From Klebsormidium nitens (Eukaryota > Streptophyta > Klebsormidiophyceae > Klebsormidiales > Klebsormidiaceae): a DNA stretch of 64,000 nt. The notes beneath the pieces were generated by a model, which saw only the letters and a list, made by a program, of their open reading frames with translations, ran no database searches and was not told where the DNA came from. Position 1 is the stretch's first letter, and the number at the start of each line of letters is the position of its first letter. The position numbers were made by a program, and so were the translations under genes. The stretch spans positions 250,822-314,821 of the forward strand of contig DF236967.1 of the NCBI GenBank assembly GCA_000708835.1. The letters are read 5' to 3'. Of the stretch, positions 1 to 10,851 are shown in pieces.

Positions 1-2145
1 AATCATGCGATAATATGCACGGATGCTGGCACTGATCGTTGCCGGCCGGCCCGCCAAAAAGAGCTGTGCTCATGAATTCTGGCTCGAATTCGTGTGACTG
101 TCACACATGCACTGGCACTCCATATGCCAGGCTGTGTATCCCGTTCGTGCACGGGCCTGGTCGCGGGATGTGATGAGTCGGACGTGAGCTCATGGCTAGT
201 ACATGGTAGACCGCCCAGGAGGGCGGCGGGGGCTTGCCTCTCTGTGGTGCGACTGGGCAGAATTTTAAAATTGCATTGTGTGGCGTAAAGCAATTTAAAT
301 GGCTTTATTCACAGAAGGTAGTGCGCTTGCGCGCGCACACGCCAAACTTAGTCCGTACACCACCTTGCGGTATGCACCCGAGGTGGTTGGGCAGTGCGTA
401 CCAGGTTTAGCCGGCACTCTTCTTTCCGGGCACCTTGATCAATTGTGAAACTCCTTCGCGTACAATACTGACGAAGTCCATCGCAGATTAGGGTGATTTG
501 ATTTTTAAATTCGGCGTTATAAGCCCGGGGTACTGCACAGTGTCAAGTGCTAGGCAGTGGTGTAAATCACAACGTGGCCGCTCTTTCGACCTTGGCATGC
601 AACGTGGCGGCTTTAGAGTAGGCCTCTTCGGAGAAATCGAGGTCAAACGTTACATCGTTACGGTATCTCGCGGCGGCAACCTCGCGTCCGCGAACGATGC
701 GTAGCATTAGATCTGCGCCGCCGCGCGGGGCAGTCTGGGCTTGGACGAAAACATGGTCTGGGACATTTGGGGGATTTTGCATACGTTTTCGCATCGAACT
801 TCGACCAAGCGGAAACGGGACCAGACTGGGCGATGCTATCTTCCGCACAGAGCCACGTCGTACAGCGTCGCCCGAAGCGCGGTTTCATAGAATGCAAAAG
901 CTTCCTATTTTACTTGGTAAAAGAGAGGCAAGCCAATATGGCTCTGATAGAGCACTGAGTGATCATGTGGCAGCTGGCATGTAGCAATTCGTAGAGGCTT
1001 GCCGTGCACTATAATGATGCCACACGTTGGTGGCGCACGACGACGTCGGCGTTGATCCCTAGCCATGGGACAGACGCTAGGTAGCATGCACTGCTAGAGT
1101 CTACGACCTGAGCAGGCATGTATTAGTCACTGACGTTCAACCATTGCAATATAGTATAGCATTTTTAAGGCACATCTAATCAATACTTTTGAAATTGTAG
1201 ATCTCACCAGAAGCGAATCCGACTAAGGAGCAGTTATTTTATTTGTTGAACGATCGAGTTTCAAACGGTGTCCATATGATCAGATTGGCCTCACTGAACG
1301 TAGGTTAGTACGGGTTCAGGAAACACTACGACGGAACACCTCAACGATACTTTACATAATGCCTGTTTGTTCTCATCTTCAAGGTTGATGAGCACTGTGT
1401 AAAGTTGGCCGCAAATCTAAGAGCAACTTAAATAAAATGCTTCGCAACGCATAAGTACTGCACTTCTGATGACAGGGTCAGGACGCAACGTCCTCCGGCT
1501 TTTCGACATTTTTCCGCTTCCGCTCTCTCACGACCTCTTCGCCGGACCCCTCTTCGGGACTGCGCTTAACATTTCCAACAACTTGGGTTGTTGCCCCTTG
1601 ACTGTAAGTCGCCAGTTGCTTGTCACGCTGCCTGGTTGGATCGCATGGAGGCCTGGCGGCGCTTGTAATGTCTCCAAGCAACCTGCAAACCACCATCACT
1701 CTTAAATTGTTTAAGGAGAAGGTTTCGTTGGCAACGGGTTTACCAGGATACGGCAGAATAAGCCGACGTTGCTCTAGCCGTTCTGTTTGTGTGCTTTACT
1801 GATCATGCTCAGAAGGGAGGAATTTTTTGTGCCACTTCCTACTGCTTTAGAGCGACAGACGGCGGCGGATGGCTCATCAAAATGAGCAGATACACGCAAT
1901 CTGCGAAACCCCTGCTTTCTTGCGCTGTTCTTCAGATGGCTTGTCGTAATGCATCATTTTTTATCTTTATTTCGAGCGAACAGCTTTCCTCCAACCTTCT
2001 GTGCTATGAAGTACCTGCACAAATGTCAGACTCCACTACAGAGCTCGTCTGAAGGACTCCGGATGGAAACCGTAGCGGACACTCGCACTATCTGATTGAA
2101 AACCAACCAAGGTTCAAGGTCGACTCAAGACGTCCCCACAAAACC
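1..2145. other. Intergenic or unassigned 5' flank of window
   Basis: I see no recognisable coding region here. Open frames such as 567-848 (minus, 93 codons) and 1478-1699 (minus) resemble no family known to me and lack convincing splice context. The segment lies downstream of the CNGC gene, so part of it is probably its 3' UTR. A further CNGC terminal exon in this interval cannot be excluded. Confidence 0.5.
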
Positions 2146-5100
2146 TCAAAACCGCCGACAATTCGCTGAAGCTTTCTTAACCCTTAACGTATTCACGGAC
2201 AGGAGCTCTTTTTCCGCCATGCCTTGGGCTTTCTTTTCCTGGCCAGAAGGAAGATAGGTCTCAATTTCATGTTGACTAAGGGCATCTGAACTAAGAAAAG
2301 CACACCGGGGACGAATAGGGATGGTTCGGGGGTTAGGGTGGGTACGGGTGCGGAGCGTGTCTCAGCTGGTTTATATGTCTGAATTTGCTTGTGCTGCCGA
2401 GCACTAATCGTAGTCAATACAAGCTTAGTCAACAAGAAACGAGAAGTATAGGAGGAACTAGAGCGGGGCGCACCTGGATGGTGGCGGCGGCCTTCGTGCG
2501 CCAGTGGTGGCTGTGGTAGCGCAGCACGTTCTGCAGGTCCCGGCTGTGCAGCCGCCGGAAGTGCGTCGTCACGTACTTGAGCGCGTCCGCGTCCAGGTAA
2601 AACGCCTCCACGGGGCTCTGCGCAACGAGAGCGGGGGGGTGATTTAAGGACTTATGCCCGAAGAACGCTTCCAAAGGGGCTCTGAGCAACGAGAGCGGGG
2701 GGCAATTTAGAGAGTGATACCTAAAGCTTGAAGGCGAAACGGGCCTCTGCGCAACAAGTAGCGGGGTGCCATTCAGAGAGTTATACCCAAAGAAAAACTT
2801 CCACAGCGCTCTGGGCAAACGAGAGCGGGGGGCAATGTAGAGGGTTGGGGGTAATGTAGGAGTGCTCTCGAGGGGTATACAAAAGCAGGATATCGGGATT
2901 GGTAATAGCCAAACCAGAATCCGTCAAGCCCAACACAAAGTTCGAAGCAACACAAAGCTTAGTGGTGAAACTTGAGGAGAAATTGACGTCAGGTATGACG
3001 TATGAGCTTGGGTAAGGCACAGCCGCCGGCGTCAAGTAAGTGGAACAGATGAAAATGTCAGAAGATGTTCTGCTTGACTGAAGATGAGAAGAGCGGTACC
3101 AAAAGAATCGAGGTTATTCCAAGTGGAACAGAGGCGAGAAGGAGGTCGCCACAAAGCTTTCGAGACAAGTGGAAAAAGTCTACTGGTCAAGAGAAGCTTC
3201 CACGACTTTGGGCCCAACGACAGGGGGTGCATTCCTGAGGGACGATGCGAAAATAAGTGAAATACACTCAGAAAGCCCACAGCTCTTTTCGAGCAGTCTA
3301 CTTCAGTCTCGTGAGAAGGTAAAACGACTCCGGGGGCTCTGCACGTTGCGACATCCGCAGGAAAGAAATGTTCCAAGATCACAGTGGAACTGTCCGCCTG
3401 AAACCGCAAAGCCGGTTGTTGTCTGGCGTGCCGGCTCATTCTTCTGAAGGTCACCAAAAACAGACCAAAGTTTGTCCCTGGTAAAGAGGAATCGCGCTTG
3501 ACTGGAGCCCAAGGATAGCCTCGCCCCGTACCTCAGCGGTGATGGTCCTGGTGGACTTGGGGAGCGCTTCCCGGGACCAGCTCCTCCCCGCCTAAAGCCC
3601 TAAAGCCCTAAAACCCTACAAGTGTAAACCCCTAAAACACTAAAACTCCGTACCTCGGCGGTGATGGTCCTGGTGGACTTGGGGAGCGCTTCCCGGGCCC
3701 GGGAGTCGAGGCACCACGACAGCAGCTCCTCCCCGGCGAAGTCCCCCGGGAGCAGCCGCAGCATGTTGAAGAACCCGGTGCGGTTCCCGTTCCTGACAAG
3801 CAAGTGCCGACGGCGTCAATACGGGCCAACGGGGACAGGCTCTCGAGTGAAACTCCGACGGACTTGGAATCTACCGCTTTCCAAACCTGCTTTCAACTAG
3901 AGAATGGCGCTCCGCAGCTGCCGAAGGCAGGGAGAAACATTGTCCCTCAGGGCTGGCAGTTTTAAGGAGCAGACACGAACCCGTTTTGGCGTAGACGAGG
4001 CGTAGAGCACCGACGACGATGCTGCACAAGAGCCTTACAAGATTGCCCACCACCGAAGTCTCTGGAAAGGTGAGCGCAAATCTCTCCCTGTGCAATCATA
4101 GACCGCGGGTCAAGCTGGCAAGCCTGTGCAATCATAGACCACGGGTCAAGCTGGCAAGGCGAGCTCGGAAAACTGAAAGTTCAAAGAGGCGCTGATTGGA
4201 CGAAGGGGCTTCAATGGGGAGCTACGGCGATTCTAAAGCCTCCACCCCGAACAAGCTCGGACAACTTGACCTGATGACGGAAGACGAGTGGTCTCACGTG
4301 GTGATGCTGGAGAGTGTGCCCCGCACGACGAAGAGCATCCTGGTGACGGGATCCCCCTCGCGGTACACCTCGCTGCCCTTGATGTACAGCCGCGGCTTGA
4401 GCCGCTCGCACACCGCGTCCACCGCGTTGTCGTCCAGCGCCTTGAACAGCGTCACCTGCAGGGAGCGAAGCACAAAATCTCTCAGTCAGACTACCTATTG
4501 AGGCCGCGGAACCCACATACGATTGTGTCCATTGTTGCGCATTCTGGGCATCACTTCGGCTTTCGTGTCGATGAGACTTGCAATACAGACTACAAAATCC
4601 AAGCGGCATGACAAGCCCCGAGCACGATCCGCATCAGAAGGCGAGAAAGTTCAGAACCCAAATTGTCCTGATCACATTCTCTGGTCAACTTTCCGAAACA
4701 GGAAAGTGTCCTGCTCCAACTCTCCCTTCGAATAGTTTCCAATTCCAAACGCATCTTCTTCAGTGAGACTTCCCCACATACCTTGCGCACGAGTTCGATG
4801 CACAGGTGTCGCTTGATGTCCCGCCTCAAATCCTCCGGCAGCTGTTCCAAAATCCCTTGCTCGTCCACTCCACTGGTCGCCTCCCACGTGTACCGGTCGT
4901 GCTTCCTGACCCTCTTCCGCAGATCCCCGGGCAGTTGCCGGGCTCGCATCCACAGCTCGGTGTCGCGCCCCTGGAGGCGCATCTCGTCCAAGCGCGCGCT
5001 CAGCGACTGGAGGAACGTCTGGATGTTGCCCACGAGGAGCGCGAAGAGGACCAGCCCCACGATCGCGACCACGATGCACAGGATGTTCTCGCCCGGGAAG

Positions 5101-8100
5101 TTGCTCGTGTTCAGGTTGTTGCCGAACGAGCTGTCGAGAGAGAAGGGCGACGAGTGTCAGCTTTGAGCGGATTGCGAAGAGGTGCTCGTATTAAGGTTCG
5201 CTCATGTTCAGGTTGTTGCCGAACGAGCTGCCGCCGGGGACGAGGAATGGTTCAGGGTTTTCAAGATCTTGGGGTTTTCAGTGTAAGCTGGGAGGGGTAG
5301 AGTCAAGTTGGGCGCAAGGTGGAGAGGGCGGACACCTTTAGGCACGGGACAAGACATCGACTCTCGGTTATGCATTACATTGTGCCAGTTGGCGAGCGAT
5401 GGTGCAGCACTGGAATGTCGAGAGTAGACGCAGCCCGCAAGTATGCACGACAAGAATGCCATACGAGATTTTACACAAGCTACTGGGACGTCCCGTTCCA
5501 AGCGGAAGTTTCAAAAGCGGAGCGAATTCTGGTTTCAGAGTTTTAAGCGCCGCCGCAATGATCAGGCACAGGCTTCGATGGCGACTCAATACAAAGGACA
5601 AAGTATTCAGTAACTAGACGTATTGCAATCCGGGCTTGTCGAAGCGCTCACCAGATCTGCTGCAGGCCCCACCACAGGCTGTATAGATAGTTCTGCCAGC
5701 CGCGCTCGGACTGGATCAGCAGGATCAGCGGCGTGTAGATCCCGTAGTCGAAGGTCCCGATCGCACCGAACGCGATCGCGGGGTTGTTGCAGTTTTCCTG
5801 GATGACTGCAACCACGTTTGGATTGATCGGTGTGGCGCCGCCGCAGGAAAAGTGGTCCGGGCAGACGTCCGTGCCGTTGCAAGCGAAGCTCCGCCAGCAC
5901 GAGTCGATGCGCTCCAGGCCGAATACGTACCAAACGGACCCCGTCACCTGGGGTTGGAAACGAAACCGTGCTGAGGGCCAATTTATATTCAAACCCATGA
6001 GAATTGCATATTTTGAACATTAACCATCTTGTGTTAAGAGGATGATTCATGTGGGATAGAATCCGATGCCGTAGGAGCGCTGCTTTTTCAATCGCGTCCC
6101 TCGCACTTTACCCGTGCGGATGCCATATTAGACGCTGTGTGAAGCTGGGGTACAGACGTTCTGTTTAAAACGTGTTTTTGTCTGCAGCGTCCACCCAAAA
6201 GAGCATCTCCAAGTGGCGAGCTACATGGCTCGAAGGCACGGACGACCGAAACTCATCTATCTAAAGTAAGTCAGGAGACGAAGGATGGAGGAGCGGAAGC
6301 GTAGGCTCACGTGGGCGGCCAGCAAAAACATGGCGAGGTTGATGACGAAGCCGGACCAGGCGGTTTCGAAGACCACGCCTTCGGGTTTGATGACGGCCGC
6401 CTGCACCGGCAGCACCTGGATGATGCGCGGGATGTACTGGATGGCCACGATCAGCCGCAAGTAGTTCTGCAGGGCCAGAGAGATTGGGTTAGCGGCAGGG
6501 GTTAACAGTTTTGCAGGGCCAGAGACATCGGGTTAGCGGCAGGGGTTATATAATCTCTACTCTAACGTGGCCGAGTGCTCCTCTCTCGTGTTGTGTTGGA
6601 AATTTGCCATTCACACTGGTCATATCTGCTTCGACTCGAAAACGGACAAACGGTGAGCACGAAGGGTTAACCCTACTTGGAGCCGGTTTGCTGAACATTT
6701 TCAGCCAGTGAATTGGCAAACGAGACTGGGAAGGTCAGGAAAAGGTTTTCCCTACAATCCTTCGAGTTGCAGCCGCCACTACCAAACCCTGTATCCTCGA
6801 AACGGTGCGCGACTTTGACATACGACTGCCACCAGAAAGCGGATGGGAAGACGCAGAGACGACTGCCTTACCGCGTTGTTTCCAGTACTTGCAGACCCAT
6901 CGTTCCAATGCGCCAGGATTACCCACAGTACGATCTGCGGCACAGGACAAAGAGAAGATGCTTAGCCGACTGTCGACAGCAAGGAAAAAAAGTGCTTGAT
7001 GAAGAAAATACAACCACCTGACGACGTGGGTTGAAAGGCAGGCCCCCTGTTGTTTCGAGCCCTGACAGTAGTTCAGGTGATTCCGTTATTACATTCTCGC
7101 CAGCAAGATGTCAGGCCTTACAATACACTCTTTTCCACAGTACCAGGTCGGCAAAGCTGCCGCTTCTATAGCCCCTCCTGTACACCTTGCGAAATTGAAA
7201 GAACTAACCGCCACCGACGCTAGTTACCTAACCATGCTTAGCCCCTGGCCAAAAAAGAACCCCCTCACCTGCGGCAGCGGCAGCATGGCAAAGACGTCGA
7301 GCAGGAGGCTGGTTTTGAGGTATCGCCAGGCGATCTTCTTGGGGTCCCTGACCAACTCGCCCCGGCCAAAGACGAGGCTCGGAGCATACGCCGTCCTGAA
7401 CTTGATGATGATGTACAGGAGGTACATGAGATCCGTGAGGCTGCGCAGCAAGGTGATGGTCACGCCGAAGTTCCAGTCGAAGTCGACGCACGGCTGGGCA
7501 ATGTCGATGACCGGGAGGAAGAAGAAGAGAGGGTCCAGGAACGCGGCCGCCTGGAAATGGTGTACAGTAGGGAAGGTCATTATCACGGTTTGAAAGAGTT
7601 AAGGACAGCTTTCAGCGCACTTTCATATAGCGACGTTGTTCCAACATAAGCTTTGTATGCTTTTTTGGCACAATCAGAAGCGGCGCTGGTCTAGAAGCGA
7701 ATGTTGGCATTAGAGGGTGCGTCAGGCAGAAGTGCGGGCAAGGGCAAGGGGCAGAAAGCTGTGCGAGCACTCGCAGTACTCAAAGAATGATACAAAGAGA
7801 CGTTCAGGGTGGGATTGCAGTGAATTTCGAACGGGGCGACTACACGCGGCCGCACTGTTGCTCTAAAAGGGCACGATGGTAATATCTACGGAAACAGAGT
7901 TACGAAGAACGAAGGATCTCGGAGAGGAGGAACTTGTAGAAAGAAAAGGGGACCACATCAAGAGATTGTGGTCACAGAAGGTCTTATCCAACTCTGCCAC
8001 TAACATTCAACGATTCTTGAAGTTAACAGCTATGTGGTTATTATACAAAACCTTCAGTCTCATGAGCAAGAATCTGCAGGAGCAATCAGAAGAAGGACTT

Positions 8101-8971
8101 GACTACAGTCTGAGTCTGCGGCAATCTACGGTCCCCAGCCTAACCAACAATGAAGACGTCTTCAGAGGCGAGCGAATAACCTCACCAGGCAGCTGCAGAC
8201 AAACACCTTGCTCCACTGGCGGATGAAGTAACTCCCTGGGTCAAAGATGTACGCGCCCTTGTATTCTCGGATGGACATGATGCGAGAGGAGATGGATCCC
8301 CTCGTTCTGCGCAACCATGATCGCTCCTCCTCCGCAACTTGGTCAACACTGAGCAAGCAAGGGGACGTATCTTGTCAAGCGGACTTTCTTTGGCGCAAGA
8401 TCTTTGGTTAGGAGTAGAGGGATCCCTCTAAGAGCCTCACGAGACCTTGGGGCTAACTGCGCTTCTGCATCCTCTATACCCATACGTTTCACAGTCGTCC
8501 ATTCAACCTAAAGGTGAGGATGTCAGAGCAGCGAGGGGCTCCACATTGTTGGCGCCGGCACCGGCAAACACTCCTCTTGACACTAAGCTTACGCAGCCAG
8601 TAAGCAGCGGCTGAATCCGAAGCATCAGTGCGAGCACTGCCAACCTTAGTGTATATCGCCCAAGAGGACAACTCTCACCAAGAGGAGACTTCTGCTTCTG
8701 ACAAAAGTGCGTCAAGTGACCGGCTACGCCTGACGTCATGCTTGGTGACTCAGTGCCACACAGTTCAGGCATTTTGCTGGAGAGTACACTCAATTGAAAG
8801 GAACATAAGGTTTCCCAGCAGATGTACTTTTGGACGCCTGTAATCACAATACCACGTCGATAAGAAGGACCTTGATCTTCATAGGCAGAGAGGCAAAAAC
8901 TCATGTGGTGGCAACCAGTTTGGGTGTTACCTCAGAGAAGGTTCATCATAAAGATGTCCTCCGTTAGCCAT
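2146..8971 (-). CDS. CNGC: Plant-type cyclic-nucleotide-gated ion channel (CNGC)
   Basis: Cation channel of the plant CNGC family, expected in a membrane and gated by cyclic nucleotides and calmodulin. Exons on the minus strand: 8971-8931, 8348-8186, 7550-7269, 6466-6311, 5947-5652, 5130-4782, 4455-4298, 3792-3654, 2617-2474 and, tentatively, 2238-2146. All junctions are GT-AG with matching phase, giving about 606 residues. Visible in order: S1 around FLDPLFFFLPVID, S2, S3, an Arg-bearing S4 (YLRLIVAIQYIPRII), S5, a Cys-containing turret, the pore with filter CSFGNNL, S6 (GLVLFALLVGNIQTFLQ), a C-linker, the cyclic-nucleotide-binding domain with LLPGDFAGEELLSW, and a calmodulin-binding IQ-like helix ending KAAATIQ. 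The start ATG was chosen because its 41-bp exon ends in a good donor whose phase fits exon 2; an upstream in-frame ATG exists near 9130. The last exon is the weakest part of the model. The protein is slightly short for the family. Confidence 0.9.
2331..2357. repeat. 27-bp dispersed repeat, copy 1
   Basis: A GGTTAGGG-containing 27-bp string here is an exact inverted match to 47812-47838, 45 kb away. Similarity continues loosely on both sides. It lies in the last putative CNGC intron. Confidence 0.85.
2617..2860 (-). repeat. Tandem copies of CNGC exon 9 acceptor and exon start
   Basis: Four copies of a 64-65 bp unit lie side by side, with the shared CTCTG (the reverse complement of CAG|AG) at 2616, 2680, 2745 and 2809. 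Each carries, on the gene strand, a pyrimidine-rich tract, a CAG|AG acceptor and a degraded version of the first bases of exon 9. Only the copy at 2617 joins in phase to conserved channel sequence. Confidence 0.88.
3531..3654 (-). repeat. Duplicated 3' end of CNGC exon 8 with donor site
   Basis: The last part of exon 8 and its donor (GAG|GTACGG) recur 122 bp further into the intron, at about 3531-3590, with an internal deletion of roughly 30 bp and few substitutions. The copy keeps a usable donor (GCTGAG|GTACGG). Between the two lie CCCTAAA-type telomere-like motifs (about 3594-3640). Confidence 0.87.
3594..3645. repeat. Interstitial telomere-like CCCTAAA cluster
   Basis: Several CCCTAAA or CCCTAAAA units, degenerate and interrupted, sit within the intron after CNGC exon 8. 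They match the plant-type telomere repeat but are too few and too impure to be a chromosome end. Confidence 0.65.
4086..4160. repeat. Tandem duplication of about 35 bp in a CNGC intron
   Basis: The string beginning CTGTGCAATCATAGACC is repeated directly with one substitution (GCGGG versus ACGGG). It lies in the intron between exons 7 and 8, away from the splice sites. Confidence 0.85.
5198..5229 (-). repeat. Copy of CNGC exon 6 start with acceptor
   Basis: About 97 bp upstream (gene sense) of the true exon 6 start at 5130, the acceptor CAG and the first roughly 28 bases of exon 6, encoding the SFGNNLN selectivity-filter segment, are repeated almost exactly. If this upstream acceptor were used in phase, translation would reach a stop soon after the filter. 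Confidence 0.85.
6466..6550 (-). repeat. Duplicated acceptor region of CNGC exon 4
   Basis: A 44-bp unit spanning the polypyrimidine tract and acceptor of exon 4 is repeated once upstream. In the upstream copy the acceptor CAG has become CAA, so it should be inactive. Confidence 0.82.
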
Positions 8972-10851
8972 CCTTGCTTCCTGATGTGGCAGCTTCTCGA
9001 CATTGAAGGGCAGGAATGGGTTCCATTCGCGAAGCCTGCGAGTGTAGAGATCACCATTCGTGCCGAAACATGGTTGTCCCTGATGCTGATGTACTCCAAA
9101 AGAGAAGCGAACTGTTTGTTGGATGATCAAAGGCTCCTTCCAGTATAATCAACAATGTATGTATGCTTCTTTTATAAGGCCGTAGCGTGAGCCATGGACC
9201 TGCAATGAAAACCCTTCTCCTGGGGCTAGAGAGCTGTTGCAACAGTTTTTACTAGAAGTTTACTTCGCCTTGACTTTGGATAGTCTAGCTAAGCAGCACT
9301 ACAATGTCCCCATTTCACACTGATGTGATACATTTCATAGGTCTTCCCAGGGCTGTTAATCCAACAAACTTCACGGGAAGCTTTTCTTCCCATGCTGCAA
9401 TGAGCCCAGGAGGGCACAAAAGAAGTAGAGTATGCTTCAGTGTTTAAGCAGCGGCGCTCACCTTTCTTCGGCACTTGAACTCCCCTCCCTTTGCAGAGGG
9501 GCTATCTTGACCTCTTCCATGACGATTTTGACCCTTCAAGCACCAAGAATCTGCTCGAGGTCAGAGACAGAATCCACCAGAGTGGACCATGATGAAGCTA
9601 ACGCCTCACGCCGCGAAGGCACTCATGTTCACACATGTATGTTGACCTTCCCATTGCAACTTGCAGCTCTCGGAGTCGAGGCTTCAACTTCAAGCTCACG
9701 TCTAGGTACCGCGGTATGTGGGGTAACAACGTGGTTAGTGAGTAACCGACTCATTGCCAATGCCAAACGGCCACATACGGTCCCGGCATTGGTCTGGATA
9801 TGACTCATCTAATACCCACCTCAACGTCATTTCCAAATTCTCAGAGCCCTCATCGCCGATTTAGGAAGATCTGGGCACATGAGGTTTCACATATGTGGTC
9901 AGTGTGGTTCCGGTTATAAAAGTGTTAGGGACTGAAGTCTTAACCCTCACTATCGGGAGGAAAGAATCGTAATGAGCTGGAAAACAGGATGGTCCCCCAG
10001 CTATTATACCGCCACCTCACACTGCTATGCACTACGTAGTGCTGTACTATACAACTTACAAGCTTTCAAGTGAGAGCCACCAACAAATCTGGATGAGCTT
10101 GACAGCATTGCAATTTGCAGCAGCACTGAGGCGTTGAACAGGAGGGCTAAGCCGCGTTCTGGGTCCAGCACAAAGCACGTGATCACCTCTATTTCCAAAG
10201 CTTTAAGAAGGACTCAAAAACTACACCTCGAAGTGAAGCAATGTCGGAGAGATCATGGGTGCATAAGGTCTTCGTTCCCAACGCCTCTTCCGGCACCCAG
10301 CATTACAGTTCTGGCAGGGTTCATGAAGTGTCTTGCCCTTGTCCAAATTGCCCCAACAGGCGCGCACTGGAGAGTCCCTTTGATTCAAGGCTAGCGGATG
10401 TGAGGCTTCAGCTGGAAAAGGTTGGTGCACGGACTGACTGATTCCCAACTTGCTTTTCGATATACTTGAGACTTTGGTTGATGGTCGGAAGTTTGAATGT
10501 GCGGTGATGATGCTCTGCCAGCATCTACCAGCTCCTGGCACTTTCCTCCCACACATTGACTTACACAGTGCATAATGAGCATGTGTCGTGCTTCTAGGTT
10601 GTGCTTCTGAAGCAACACAAAAGTTCCTGCCTTTACTCCAGTATCAGAAAGGTAGCCCTTTTGCTCCAAATCTAGCAAAATAAAACATACATACAACGCA
10701 TACTCTAAGCTGGTAGCAGGTTGTTTCTTCCTCATCTGAAATGCAATCGTCACCATCACACAAGATCTGAGCGGTTGACTGTTGAAGTGAATTCCGAGTT
10801 GGCCTCCAGTCCCTTAAACCGTTTACTGTGTGGCTGCAGTTGGTGAAGAGC
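8972..10851. promoter_or_regulatory. Divergent intergenic region, CNGC / MYND gene
   Basis: The region separates the leftward CNGC start from the rightward MYND-protein gene and probably holds both promoters and 5' UTRs. I recognise no protein family in it. An acceptor-like site at 10839 (CTGCAG) precedes the first coding exon of the MYND gene, so an upstream non-coding or short coding exon may lie here. Confidence 0.4.

Noticed and set aside
567-848. 93-codon minus-strand ORF as a gene
   Set aside because: No recognisable family, no supporting splice or start context, and overlapping open frames on both strands.
2618-2818. Open frame through the repeated CNGC acceptors as extra coding sequence
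   Set aside because: The units are not multiples of three, they repeat degraded exon starts, and joining exon 8 to 2617 restores the normal family spacing.
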